Notes under the pieces: generated by a model
Seen by the model: the letters and a program-made list of their open reading frames with translations, nothing else
The model's database searches: none
Told to the model about the DNA's origin: nothing
Part shown: positions 1-8,766 of the stretch, piece by piece
Numbering within the stretch: the first letter of the stretch is position 1
Layout: the number at the start of each line of letters is the position of its first letter
Translations under genes and position numbers: made by a program
Origin: Muribaculum sp.
GTDB taxonomy: Bacteria; Bacteroidota; Bacteroidia; Bacteroidales; Muribaculaceae
Reading direction: 5' to 3'
Length of the DNA stretch: 41,400 nt
NCBI GenBank assembly: GCA_023667055.1
Contig: JAMPAV010000015.1
Span: 1-41,400, forward strand

Positions 1-30
1 AACTTTTAAACTATTAAACTTCTAAACTTT
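1..30. repeat. AT-rich tandem octamer repeat at window edge
   Basis: The word AAACT recurs every 8 bp (8-12, 16-20, 24-28, with AACT at 1-4), making a short degenerate tandem array that runs off the left edge. It lies downstream of umuC. No gene is visible in it. It resembles other short tandem arrays in spacers of this window. Confidence 0.6.
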
Positions 31-72
31 AAGTGAGCTTGCGAAACTTAAATTACTTAATTAGACCCCCCC

Positions 73-1317
73 TCACTTGGGCGATTGGAAAGAACTGGAG
101 TATCCATCATTGTGTCCGGGATGCCCCTGAGTGATTTGCGAGGCAAGCTTCAATATGGGGATTCCCGGGCCGACATTGATGTTGTCGATTGCCTTCATAA
201 GAGAAGCCCTGGATCTTTTTAATGCAATGTTTTGTTCGGGTTCGAACAGCGAAGGCGTTTCTGATGATTCAGGCACGATCTCGCTCATCCACACACCGGC
301 CCGTTTAAAACTCAATCCGTGGGGGAAAATGCTTTCAAGCAGCCGTATGGCGGCCTGACAAACCATGACGGTGTCGTTAGTAGGCGAATCAAAGCGCAGA
401 CTGCCTTGAGGACGAGCCACACCACGTTCCTGATGAAACCTGTTGGTCTCAAGCATAATGCCCAGAAGACTGCATTTTCCGCCCATTTTGCGAAGTTTCT
501 TGCAGCAATCTGCGGCATATATAGCTATTCTTGCACGTATATAGTCATAGTCGGCCACATCTTCGGGAAATGTCCGGCTTTCGCTTATTGAGTCTTGAAG
601 TGAGGTCTCCACGTGGCTGAGTTCTATGCAGTGTTCGCCATGCAACTCTCTCCAGGATCGTTCTCCATTTATGCCAAGATTACTTCTCACCCAAGCCACA
701 TCTTTGTCGGCAAAATCAGCAATTGTGTAGATTCCGGATGAATACAACCGTTTGGAAAGCCTTCGTCCAATTCCCCACAGATCGGCAATCGACATTTTGC
801 ACAATACCTCACGGGCATCTCCGGCATTCAGCAAAACGCCCACAGGTTTTCCTTTCTTCTTGCAGCATTCCGACACTATCTTTGCCAATGTCTTGCTTGG
901 AGCAAAGCCAATGGTGACAGGAATATGCAGTTTACTCCAGCAATCGCGGGCTATTGCGAGTCCAATCTCGCGAAGGGATGAATCAGGAACACCATCCATC
1001 AGAAGAAAAGCCTCATCCACACTGTAGTCGAGTGTCTTGGGAGCATAATGTCGGAAAATCTCATGAACCTTAAGACTTATGTCGCGATAAAGCAGATGGT
1101 TGCCGCTTATGGCAATAATCTCGCCCGACTGTAGGCGGTCCTTGATCTGAAAAGCCGGTTGCCCCATCTTTATACCGGCCCGTTTTGCCTCGTTGCTTCG
1201 AGCCACGACGCAACCATCGTTGTTGCTAAGCACGACAACGGCTCTGTTCTCAAGGCCCGGGTTGAGGGTTCTCTCGCAACTCACGAAAAAGTTATTGCAA
1301 TCTGCAAGACCAACCAT
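73..1317 (-). CDS. umuC: Y-family DNA polymerase V catalytic subunit (UmuC-like)
   Basis: Error-prone translesion polymerase that extends past damaged template bases. The 414-residue length matches UmuC. The N-terminus has the palm motif with catalytic Asp6 (DCNNFF), and the second metal-binding pair is Asp101-Glu102 in SVDEAF. A helix-hairpin-helix thumb region follows (IADLWGIGRRL), then the little-finger domain. The C-terminal tail is more diverged than in typical UmuC. The Met1 start agrees with the family because only one residue normally precedes this motif by five positions. It lies 37 bp downstream of recQ on the same strand. No umuD is adjacent, so the partner protease-processed subunit must come from elsewhere or be dispensable. 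The stop codon sits in a G-rich stretch resembling other gene ends here. Confidence 0.93.
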   Translation of the reverse strand: MVGLADCNNFFVSCERTLNPGLENRAVVVLSNNDGCVVARSNEAKRAGIKMGQPAFQIKDRLQSGEIIAISGNHLLYRDISLKVHEIFRHYAPKTLDYSVDEAFLLMDGVPDSSLREIGLAIARDCWSKLHIPVTIGFAPSKTLAKIVSECCKKKGKPVGVLLNAGDAREVLCKMSIADLWGIGRRLSKRLYSSGIYTIADFADKDVAWVRSNLGINGERSWRELHGEHCIELSHVETSLQDSISESRTFPEDVADYDYIRARIAIYAADCCKKLRKMGGKCSLLGIMLETNRFHQERGVARPQGSLRFDSPTNDTVMVCQAAIRLLESIFPHGLSFKRAGVWMSEIVPESSETPSLFEPEQNIALKRSRASLMKAIDNINVGPGIPILKLASQITQGHPGHNDGYSSSFQSPK

Positions 1318-1327
1318 TTTTTATAAT

Positions 1328-1348
1328 TGAAAAATGAAAAGTGAAAAA
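1328..1348. repeat. Three 7-bp tandem units between recQ and umuC
   Basis: The units TGAAAAA, TGAAAAG and TGAAAAA are contiguous in the 37-bp recQ-umuC spacer. On the coding (minus) strand they give a T-rich leader before umuC. No promoter match is seen here, so umuC is probably transcribed with recQ. Confidence 0.6.
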
Positions 1349-1354
1349 TTAAAG

Positions 1355-3283
1355 TCAGGAATACTCGCGAAGGCGATAGATTGAGTGGGACTCTACTGCA
1401 AAGCCTTCATCCACGAGAAAACGCAGAGCTTCAGCCGCTTTCCGGTCGTCGGGAGTGAAATTTCTCTCAAGTATGGTCTGGGTGACTCCGGCCGGATACA
1501 TTTGCATGTATTCCCATACCTTTTTGACCATATCTTCTTGTGAAATGTGTGAGGCAGACCGCTTTTTGCCACGGCATATATCGCACTTTCCGCATTCACC
1601 GGCATTTTCTTCTCCGAAATATTCAAGCATGCGGCTTACTCTGCATCCATCGTCGTTGTATGCAAAATCAATCATAGCCTCTACGCGTTCCGACATTATT
1701 TTAAAGCGGTCTTCATAGATGCTCCTGCCTATCTGTATGTACCGGCTTTCTTCGCGTGAAGTTGTCACACTGATAAAAGGTGTTCGTCTTTTTGGCACGT
1801 ATATGATAATCTTCTGCCGGTTTAGTTCGAGAAGAGCATTGTAGATACATTTCTGGTCAAGTCCGGTCTCGCGACAGATTTTTCCTTCGTTTATATAGAC
1901 ATAGTCGGCAAACAGTCCGGGATACTGACGCAAGAGGCATGCAAGCACTTTGTCGGCTATTGGTGAACTTCCGGTGTGATATAGTTCTTCTCGGTCCACT
2001 GTAATCATCACGCGTGAGTTGCTTTCTGTCTCTTCGATGTAATCAAGATATCCGGCTTGCGACAGCAGGTGGAAAGAGGCGAGCGCTTGCCGGCGTTGGA
2101 GGTGGAATGTTTCACAAAACAACTCGAAATCGAACTCTATCAATTTCCCATAACCTTCTCCGATCGAAAGGTGCATGAAATTGCAGGCGCGTTCGTAGAT
2201 TTTGCGTATTTCGTCGCGTGGAGGAAATGTTTGGGTGAGTTTTCTGCGAAGCGTGGCCTTGTCATTTTTAGACACGAGCAGAACGGCAAATGATGCCTTG
2301 CCGTCTCTTCCGGCTCTTCCGGCTTCCTGATAATACTCTTCAAGCGAGGGAGGGAAGTCGGAATGTATCACGGTCCTTACATCCGGTTTGTCGATGCCCA
2401 TTCCAAATGCATTTGTAGCCACCATGATCCGGATTTGATCGCGTTGCCATTTGTTTTGTTTTTCTGTTTTGGTCTCGTATGTGAGTCCGGCATGGTAGTA
2501 GTCGGCAGATATTCCTGATGCGGAGAGAAACTCTGCGATCTCACGGGTTCTTCTCCGGCTTCTGACATAGACGATGCCGCAACCGGCGGTCCGGGTGAGG
2601 ATATGAAGAATATCATACATCTTGTTTTCCGATGCTCTTGCAATATACGAGATATTGTCGCGGGAGAAACTCATTTTGAATTTATTGGCACCGGGCCGGA
2701 ATTCAAGTCGTGTCATGATGTCGTCGGCCACTACCGGAGTGGCAGTGGCTGTCAGTGCGAGCACTGACACATCCGGGTGAATCTTTCTCAGGTCGGCAAT
2801 TCTCAGGTATGAAGGGCGGAAATCATATCCCCATTGGGATATGCAGTGAGCCTCATCCACCACGATAAGTCTCACGGGAAGCATCCTGAGTTCTTCAAGG
2901 AAGTTGGGGTTTCTTAGTTTTTCGGGGGATATATATAGAAACCGGGCTCTGCCATTGCAAAGTCTTTCCCATGCGATGCGTGTCTCACGTGTTGACATGC
3001 CGCTATTTAGCATTACAGCGGTAATACCCCGGCGCTTCAGATTATCCACCTGGTCTTTCATTAAGGATATCAGAGGAGTGACCACTATTGTGAGTCCGCT
3101 CTCATACGCCATTCCGGGCACTTGGAATGTAATTGATTTGCCTCCTCCGGTTGGCATTAGACCAAGGGTGTCATGTCCTGACATGACACTTTCAATAATG
3201 TCGCGTTGCAGAGGACGAAAACAGTCGTAGCCCCAATATTTCTTGAGAATTGTTTCGAAAGACATAGTCATCGCAGTCGGCAT
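1355..3283 (-). CDS. recQ: RecQ family ATP-dependent DNA helicase
   Basis: A 3'-5' superfamily 2 DNA helicase for recombination and fork repair. Visible parts in order: Walker A (PTGGGKS, about residues 44-50), DEAH box at 143-146 followed by the RecQ aromatic-rich loop (CISQWGYDFRP), helicase C domain with the arginine-finger motif (QEAGRAGRDG), and a zinc-binding subdomain (YFGEENAGECGKCDIC). A winged-helix-like C-terminus follows. At 642 residues it lacks an obvious HRDC domain after the zinc region, unlike E. coli RecQ. Met5 or Met7 (MSFETI) are possible alternative starts, because the family usually begins just before the ILKKYWGYDCFRP motif. It sits 87 bp after recJ, with a palindrome in between, and is followed by umuC on the same strand. 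Confidence 0.93.
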   Translation of the reverse strand: MPTAMTMSFETILKKYWGYDCFRPLQRDIIESVMSGHDTLGLMPTGGGKSITFQVPGMAYESGLTIVVTPLISLMKDQVDNLKRRGITAVMLNSGMSTRETRIAWERLCNGRARFLYISPEKLRNPNFLEELRMLPVRLIVVDEAHCISQWGYDFRPSYLRIADLRKIHPDVSVLALTATATPVVADDIMTRLEFRPGANKFKMSFSRDNISYIARASENKMYDILHILTRTAGCGIVYVRSRRRTREIAEFLSASGISADYYHAGLTYETKTEKQNKWQRDQIRIMVATNAFGMGIDKPDVRTVIHSDFPPSLEEYYQEAGRAGRDGKASFAVLLVSKNDKATLRRKLTQTFPPRDEIRKIYERACNFMHLSIGEGYGKLIEFDFELFCETFHLQRRQALASFHLLSQAGYLDYIEETESNSRVMITVDREELYHTGSSPIADKVLACLLRQYPGLFADYVYINEGKICRETGLDQKCIYNALLELNRQKIIIYVPKRRTPFISVTTSREESRYIQIGRSIYEDRFKIMSERVEAMIDFAYNDDGCRVSRMLEYFGEENAGECGKCDICRGKKRSASHISQEDMVKKVWEYMQMYPAGVTQTILERNFTPDDRKAAEALRFLVDEGFAVESHSIYRLREYS

Positions 3284-3333
3284 ATATCGATTTTTAGCCG
3301 ATACTTTTCAGAAAGGATAAATTTAGACTTTAT

Positions 3334-3374
3334 TAAGACCCTAAGCCATAAAAATTTTATGAGACGGGGTCTAA
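3334..3374 (-). terminator. Palindrome after recJ (possible weak terminator)
   Basis: Imperfect inverted repeat with outer arms AGACCC/GGGTCT and an inner CATAAAA/TTTTTATG dyad. It starts at the recJ stop codon. There is no long T-run, so it may be a weak or leaky terminator, or one member of the dispersed palindrome family seen at other gene ends. Confidence 0.45.
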
Positions 3375-5101
3375 GATTTTGACACGCGGATATCCTTGAT
3401 CATCAGCTGAACTGATTCGGAATGATTGTGCTTGTTCTGCTCGATTGTGTAGCAGATATCTATCGGCTTGTGGGCGTGAATGTGTTCGAAATATGGAGCC
3501 ATGTTGAAGGCAATGGCGGAGATCACTCGGCTTGTGCTGTCGTCTTCAAGTTCGAGTTTGATGTGCTCGAGATTTTTGCCTACAAGTTTGGAAGTGCCGA
3601 AATCAAAAACGTTGCGCGTTCGGAAAACCGGTTTCTGATTTCCGGGGCCAAATGGGTTGAACTTCTTCAGCCATTGCACCAGATCCGGAGTTATGTCGGC
3701 AAATGTGATATCAGCATCGATATCAATGTGAGGGCTTAGCTGATTCGGCTGAATATTCTGTGCGACATACTCTTCGAAGAGTCGGCTGAATTCCGGGATA
3801 TTTTCTTCCCGGAGCGATAGGCCGACGGCATAGGTGTGTCCGCCAAAATTCTCAAGCAAATGTCTTGTTGAGTTGACGGCCGAATATATATCGAATCCTT
3901 GCACAGAGCGGCTGCTGCCTGTGGCAATTCCGTTGGAGTAGGTCAACACCACTGATGGTTTGTAGTAAAGTTCTGTGAGTCTGGATGCTACGATACCAAT
4001 GATTCCTTTATGCCAGTTCTTGTTGTAGATCACTATGGAGCGCTTGCCTTTTACGATGTTCACATTGTTTTCAATGAGCTCGTTTGCTTCGTCTGTGATT
4101 TTTTTATCAAGTTCTTTGCGGTCCTTGTTGTATTGGTCAATCTCCGCGCCGCGTTGGTAGGCATCATGTAAGTCGCGGGTGACAAGCAGTCCTACGGCTT
4201 CCATGCCGCTCTGCATTCTTCCGGAAGCATTGATGCGCGGACCAATCTTGAAAATAACGTCAGAGATGGTTATGTCTTTGTTGGTGAGTTTGCAAAGTCG
4301 GATTATGCTTCTTAGTCCGAGATTTGGATTGGAATTCAGCCGTCTTAGTCCATGATAAGCCATTATACGGTTTTCCCCGATTATTGGCACGATGTCGGCG
4401 GCTATGCTGACAGCCACCAAGTCAAGAAGGGAGTCAAGTTCGTTGTGGTTTCCAAGTCCATTGCTTTTCGCAAATCCCTGCATGAATTTGAAACCGACAC
4501 CACAGCCGCTGAGGTGGGGACATGGATATGGGGATCCGGGAAGTTTTGGATTCAGAATAGCCACAGCCGGAGGGAGCACTTCATCCGGAACGTGGTGGTC
4601 GCAGATGATGAAATCTATTCCCAGTTGCTTGGCGTATGATATTTCTTCAATGGCCTTAATGCCGCAGTCAAGCACCACGACAAGCTTGACATCATTTTCG
4701 GCGGCGTATTCAATGCTTTTGCGTGAGATACCGTATCCTTCCTCGTATCGAGTTGGTATGTAGTATTCTATGTTGCTGTAATAATTTTGCAGATACTTAT
4801 ACACGAGAGCCACCGCTGTGGTTCCGTCCACGTCATAATCGCCATAGATCATGATTCTTTCCTTTGCTCCCATGGCTCGGTTGAGCCTGTTGACAGCTTT
4901 GTCCATATCGGGCATTAGAAATGGGTCGTGTAGGTCGTCGAGCGACGGAGTAAAGAATCCGACAGCACCTTTCGGAGAAGAAACGCCCCTGCGCAACAAC
5001 AACTCAGGCACCGGCGCGATGCCTCCGCAAACCGGAAGTAACGCCGCAGCCTCTTCCTGTTCTTGTCGTGTCAATGGTTGGTAGTTCCAGTTGTTGATCA
5101 T
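3371..5101 (-). CDS. recJ: Single-stranded-DNA-specific exonuclease RecJ
   Basis: A 5'-3' exonuclease on single-stranded DNA used in RecF-type recombination and mismatch repair. DHH-family motifs are all visible: motif I YGDYDVDGTTA with Asp88, Asp90 and Asp92, motif II (VVLDCGIKA), the DHH triad at 168-170, and the ADIVPI motif. The DHHA1 region is also present, with GIVASRL and GGHTYAVG. At 576 residues it is close to the usual length. The start is supported by an exact promoter about 50 bp upstream. With recQ and umuC downstream on the same strand, the arrangement suggests a shared repair role (inference). Confidence 0.95.
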   Translation of the reverse strand: MINNWNYQPLTRQEQEEAAALLPVCGGIAPVPELLLRRGVSSPKGAVGFFTPSLDDLHDPFLMPDMDKAVNRLNRAMGAKERIMIYGDYDVDGTTAVALVYKYLQNYYSNIEYYIPTRYEEGYGISRKSIEYAAENDVKLVVVLDCGIKAIEEISYAKQLGIDFIICDHHVPDEVLPPAVAILNPKLPGSPYPCPHLSGCGVGFKFMQGFAKSNGLGNHNELDSLLDLVAVSIAADIVPIIGENRIMAYHGLRRLNSNPNLGLRSIIRLCKLTNKDITISDVIFKIGPRINASGRMQSGMEAVGLLVTRDLHDAYQRGAEIDQYNKDRKELDKKITDEANELIENNVNIVKGKRSIVIYNKNWHKGIIGIVASRLTELYYKPSVVLTYSNGIATGSSRSVQGFDIYSAVNSTRHLLENFGGHTYAVGLSLREENIPEFSRLFEEYVAQNIQPNQLSPHIDIDADITFADITPDLVQWLKKFNPFGPGNQKPVFRTRNVFDFGTSKLVGKNLEHIKLELEDDSTSRVISAIAFNMAPYFEHIHAHKPIDICYTIEQNKHNHSESVQLMIKDIRVSKS

Positions 5102-5153
5102 TGTTGGCAGTTAATCTTGGCAGAATGAAATCGGCACATTCTGTCTCACGTTG

Positions 5154-5185
5154 CAAAATTAATCAAAAGATTTGGATTTTGCAAA
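5154..5185 (-). promoter_or_regulatory. Bacteroidetes-type promoter for recJ
   Basis: On the minus strand there is a -33 TTTG (5182-5185), a 20-bp spacer and a -7 TAATTTTG (5154-5161). This is an exact match to the TTTG/TAnnTTTG consensus. It predicts a recJ leader of roughly 45 nt. Confidence 0.8.
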
Positions 5186-5213
5186 ATATAAGAGGGTTAT
5201 TTGATGAATACAT

Positions 5214-7394
5214 TCATATTTTTTTGCCTATGGTGCGGTCGCCTATTTCTTTTGCCAGCAATCCTCGCTTCTCCATGAGAGCCTGTATCTCAATTAAAAT
5301 CTTCTGTTCTGCCTCAGGCTTGATATTTCCTATGTTTTCAGTCAAGGACTGCATCTTTGACTTTATCAACTGATTGAGCATCTCGTTTTTCCATTCCAGC
5401 ACACTTCGCGGTACAAGTGAATGCATTCTGTCGAGTTCCATCTGCATTTCGCTCACCGGGTTGTTGCGCATATATATGTTGCTTAGAGGAGGCTCGTCGT
5501 TTATGGCATCGGTCACTGTGCGCCGGATGTCATCATCGTGGTGGCTTGACAACTTCTGTTCCACATAGTAGCGGGTGAAGTCAAAATCTCGTTGTGATAT
5601 TTCCTTTTCGACCTGTTCTTTCAGAAGGCGTTCTTCACGCTTGATCTCAGCTATGTTCATTGCTCTTTCCGCAATTGTGTCGTAGCCGGCTTTAAGCATT
5701 GCTGTCTTGTCTGCTTCAAGCTTTTTGAGGAATTCAACCCTTGCTGATTCAAACTCATTTCTCAATTGCAATATGCAATTGAATGTTTTTTCAAAAGCCG
5801 GGAAAGTAAACCAGATATTGTCTGATTGGAGTTCGTCGGCTACAAATTCCGTCACATCTATCATTCCGATGCTGTTATCCTCATATTCGACCTCGCAGAA
5901 ATCGAGCATTCCATATCGGACGCAGTTGAATACCACTGTTCGCTCAAACGGGTAATAAGGATATTGGTCTAACAGTTCGCGGCCTTTCATCGGTCGCAGA
6001 TTACCTGAGACCGATGGCTGTGGGTTTTGCTCTTGTTGATCCATGCGGTCAACATCTGACACATTGCGTTGCCGGATTTGCCTGGCCACCACAGATCCCC
6101 TTGATTTTTCCACAGCGCTTTCGATTACTTCCTCCCTGACTCCAAGAATCCTGCTGCATTCCTGCACATAAACATTGCGCTTCACCTTGTCGGGGATATG
6201 TGCAAGCGATTGGACCACGCTTTCTATGGCAGCCACACGTCGCTGCGGGTCATTGCCTACATCTTTGAGAAGCACCTGGGCTTTGAACCGGATGATGTCG
6301 GTGGCATGTTCTGCCACATATTTGCGGAATTGTTCCGGGGTGTTGACTCTTGCGAAGGAATCCGGGTCATGTCCATCAGGGAGGAGAAGCACCTTGACAT
6401 TCATCTTATGCGAAAGCAGCATGTCGATGCCACGCAGGGATGCTTTTATGCCGGCGGCATCGCCATCGTAGATGAGTGTGATATTGTCGGTGAAGCGATG
6501 GATCATGGCAATCTGGCCATCAGTGAGGGCTGTGCCGGAAGAAGCCACAACATTTTCCATCCCTGCCTGCCACATGCCTATGACATCCATGTATCCCTCG
6601 ACAAGAAAACAATTGTCCTGTTTGGCAATCTCGCTTTTGGCCTGGAATATGCCATAAAGTTCGTTGCTTTTCTTATATATAGCGGATTCCGGAGAATTGA
6701 TGTATTTTGCCAGCCCTCCCTTCAGATCCCTGCCACCGAGGGCCACCACTTTTCCGGAAGGGTTTAACACCGGGAATATGACACGCCCGCGAAAACGGTC
6801 GTAAAAACCGCCTCCCGCATTTTGTGATTCCCCTATCACCCCGACTTCGACAAGGCTTTTCATATCCATGGCGGAAAGTTTGGCAGCATTTGTTAGGGCA
6901 TGGCCGCTATCAAGGTTATATCCGAGCCGGAATTTCCTGATGGCTTCGTCTGTGACCCCCCTTTGGTAAAGATACTGAAGTCCGACATTCCGGCCTTCCT
7001 CGGTATCGCGTAGGGCTTTTTCCATTTGGGCTGCGGCCCACTCATTAGCTACCAAAAGAGCCTCTCGCTCATTCATTTGGCGGCGTTCGTCGTCGGTTAA
7101 CTCTTTTTCTTCTATCTTTATGTTGTATTTCTGTGCAAGGTGCCGGAGCGCATCATAGTAAGAAAGTCCTTCTTTCTCCATTATGAAGTTTACCGGACTT
7201 CCTCCTTTCTTGCATGAAAAGCAATAGCAGAAGTTTCTGACGCTGTTTACAGAAAATGAAGGTGTCTTCTCATTGTGGAAAGGGCACAACCCCATATAAT
7301 TACGTCCCCTTTTTATTAGATGGACATAATCGCTCACCACCTCGACTATATCAGCAGTCTCGGTGATTTTCTGTATTGTGGCTTTATCTATCAT
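5214..7394 (-). CDS. dnaG: DNA primase DnaG
   Basis: Synthesises RNA primers for chromosome replication. It has an N-terminal CHC2 zinc-binding domain with ligands Cys37, His40, Cys58 and Cys61. The RNA-polymerase core follows, with the Toprim motifs LVEGYMDVIGMWQ and IYDGDAAGIKA. A long C-terminal region is expected to bind DnaB. The 726-residue length is somewhat longer than E. coli DnaG (581) but usual for Bacteroidetes. The start directly precedes the conserved IDKATIQKI helix. It lies 27 bp after dapA with no promoter visible between them, so the two are probably cotranscribed. Confidence 0.96.
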   Translation of the reverse strand: MIDKATIQKITETADIVEVVSDYVHLIKRGRNYMGLCPFHNEKTPSFSVNSVRNFCYCFSCKKGGSPVNFIMEKEGLSYYDALRHLAQKYNIKIEEKELTDDERRQMNEREALLVANEWAAAQMEKALRDTEEGRNVGLQYLYQRGVTDEAIRKFRLGYNLDSGHALTNAAKLSAMDMKSLVEVGVIGESQNAGGGFYDRFRGRVIFPVLNPSGKVVALGGRDLKGGLAKYINSPESAIYKKSNELYGIFQAKSEIAKQDNCFLVEGYMDVIGMWQAGMENVVASSGTALTDGQIAMIHRFTDNITLIYDGDAAGIKASLRGIDMLLSHKMNVKVLLLPDGHDPDSFARVNTPEQFRKYVAEHATDIIRFKAQVLLKDVGNDPQRRVAAIESVVQSLAHIPDKVKRNVYVQECSRILGVREEVIESAVEKSRGSVVARQIRQRNVSDVDRMDQQEQNPQPSVSGNLRPMKGRELLDQYPYYPFERTVVFNCVRYGMLDFCEVEYEDNSIGMIDVTEFVADELQSDNIWFTFPAFEKTFNCILQLRNEFESARVEFLKKLEADKTAMLKAGYDTIAERAMNIAEIKREERLLKEQVEKEISQRDFDFTRYYVEQKLSSHHDDDIRRTVTDAINDEPPLSNIYMRNNPVSEMQMELDRMHSLVPRSVLEWKNEMLNQLIKSKMQSLTENIGNIKPEAEQKILIEIQALMEKRGLLAKEIGDRTIGKKI

Positions 7395-7421
7395 GCGTTA
7401 AATTCGCAACGCTAATTCAGG

Positions 7422-8303
7422 TTACAGTTGTTTTACCCAGCGAAGTATTTCTTGTGCCGTGTGGTCGGATACCGGGACGAGTGGAAGTCGAAGTTCATTT
7501 TCGATAAGCCCCATGTCGTGCATGACACATTTCACTCCGGCGGGATTGCCGTCGGAAAAAAGAAGGCTGATTATCTCACGAAATCTGTAGTGGTAATCTA
7601 CGGCCTCTATATAGTTGCCCTCAAGACAAAGATGCACCATTTCGGAAAATTCCTTTGGATAGGCGTTTCCAAGTACAGAGATTACACCCTCGGCTCCAAG
7701 TGTCATCAATGGATAAGTCATGCCGTCGTCACCGCTTATCACGGCAAAGGAGTCTGGCTTTTCCCTTGTGAGCCGTTCAATCTGGTGAATCTGACCTGAA
7801 GCCTCCTTTATTCCAATTATGTTGGGTACTTCTCTTGCCAATCTGAGGGTGGTGTCGGCTGTCATGTTCACGCCTGTGCGTCCCGGGACATTGTAAAGTA
7901 TCACGGGAAGAGGAGAGGCTTCTGCTATTGCCTTGAAATGGCAGTAGATGCCTTCCTGGGATGGTTTGTTGTAAAATGGCACCACCGAAAGAATGGCGGA
8001 GTATCCTTCAAGGTCAGTCTCTTTTACCATTCGTACCACTTCAGCTGTGTTATTGCCTCCGATTCCAACTACGAGTGGGACCTTGCCATCGACGGTTTCC
8101 CTGACAAATTTCATCACACTAAGTTTTTCTTCGAGCGACAGGGTCGGTGTCTCTCCTGTGGTGCCTAACACCACAAGAAAGTCTGCGTTGTTGTCCAAAA
8201 CGTGGTTGATAACCCTTTCAAGTGCTTTGTAATCTATTTCTTTCGTGGAGGTAAAGGGAGTTATAAGAGCCACTCCCATACCCAGTATGTTGATATGTGC
8301 CAT
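7422..8303 (-). CDS. dapA: 4-hydroxy-tetrahydrodipicolinate synthase
   Basis: Condenses pyruvate with aspartate semialdehyde, the first step of the diaminopimelate/lysine branch that supplies lysine and peptidoglycan. It is a TIM-barrel aldolase. The GTTGETPTL motif binds substrate, the Tyr in LYNVPGRTG belongs to the catalytic relay, and the Schiff-base lysine lies in IIGIKEASG. The reading frame is open up to 8327, but I choose the ATG at 8303 (MAHINILGMG). The -7 box at 8339-8346 would leave almost no leader for the 8327 start, and the family begins near this point. The resulting 293 residues match DapA. It is followed by dnaG. Confidence 0.94.
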   Translation of the reverse strand: MAHINILGMGVALITPFTSTKEIDYKALERVINHVLDNNADFLVVLGTTGETPTLSLEEKLSVMKFVRETVDGKVPLVVGIGGNNTAEVVRMVKETDLEGYSAILSVVPFYNKPSQEGIYCHFKAIAEASPLPVILYNVPGRTGVNMTADTTLRLAREVPNIIGIKEASGQIHQIERLTREKPDSFAVISGDDGMTYPLMTLGAEGVISVLGNAYPKEFSEMVHLCLEGNYIEAVDYHYRFREIISLLFSDGNPAGVKCVMHDMGLIENELRLPLVPVSDHTAQEILRWVKQL

Positions 8304-8338
8304 AAATAAGTTGGGATGCGGAATCATGCATCACACTA

Positions 8339-8369
8339 CAAAATTACGGATTTTTTTTCATACTTCATA
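8339..8369 (-). promoter_or_regulatory. Promoter for dapA-dnaG
   Basis: Minus strand -7 TAATTTTG (8339-8346), with TATG (three of four matching TTTG) 19 bp upstream at 8366-8369. It places the transcript start near 8332, which favours the dapA start at 8303. Confidence 0.65.
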
Positions 8370-8446
8370 AAAATTATTCATTTTTTTATGATGAATCAGT
8401 TTTGAATGTAAGGACTCAAAATTTATGTCTGCGGATTTTGATACTA

Positions 8447-8476
8447 CAAAAATACCCTCGATTCACATCGAAGGTA
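8447..8476 (-). terminator. Terminator of the tRNA-Gln pair
   Basis: On the minus strand, a 10-bp stem (8467-8476 with 8453-8462, one G-U pair), a GTGA loop and a run of five T form a standard intrinsic terminator just after the second tRNA. Confidence 0.8.
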
Positions 8477-8482
8477 TAAATG

Positions 8483-8553
8483 TTGCCTTGGAAAGACTCG
8501 AACTCTCACAAACGGAACCAGAATCCGGTGTGCTACCATTACACCACAAGGCA
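8483..8553 (-). tRNA. tRNA-Gln (CTG), copy 2 in transcript order
   Basis: It folds as a cloverleaf on the minus strand: a perfect 7-bp acceptor (TGCCTTG/CAAGGCA, U1-A72 as in glutamine tRNAs), a 4-bp D stem, loop TTCTGGT with anticodon CTG, and T arm GAGAG-TTCGAGT-CTTTC. The discriminator is A, and CCA is not encoded. The anticodon stem has a C27/U43 mismatch. It is identical to the copy at 8577-8647. Confidence 0.93.
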
Positions 8554-8576
8554 TCGCAAAGTTACAAAAAATTCAG

Positions 8577-8647
8577 TTGCCTTGGAAAGACTCGAACTCT
8601 CACAAACGGAACCAGAATCCGGTGTGCTACCATTACACCACAAGGCA
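8577..8647 (-). tRNA. tRNA-Gln (CTG), copy 1 in transcript order
   Basis: Identical in sequence to the copy at 8483-8553 and separated from it by 23 bp. It has the same acceptor, anticodon loop with CTG, and T arm. A consensus promoter lies about 37 bp upstream, so the two are probably one precursor. Confidence 0.93.
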
Positions 8648-8683
8648 TTTTTGCGTCATCGGGTCATTTCCCTTTTGACGATG

Positions 8684-8715
8684 CAAAATTACTGCTTTTT
8701 TATGAAACCACCAAA
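8684..8715 (-). promoter_or_regulatory. Promoter of the tRNA-Gln pair
   Basis: Minus strand -33 TTTG (8712-8715), a 20-bp spacer and -7 TAATTTTG (8684-8691). This is an exact consensus match, with a leader of about 30 nt before the first tRNA. Confidence 0.82.
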
Positions 8716-8766
8716 TTTTTTTCATTTTTTTTTGAAATTTTTTGATTGAAATCTGTATTGAATATA

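Noticed and set aside
6198..6767. A 189-codon plus-strand open frame inside dnaG
   Set aside because: It overlaps the conserved Toprim-coding region of dnaG and shows no recognisable motif.
8425..8749. Plus-strand open frames with a repeated peptide (ERLELSQTEPESG twice)
   Set aside because: The repeat is the translation of the two antisense tRNA-Gln genes, a classic spurious protein.
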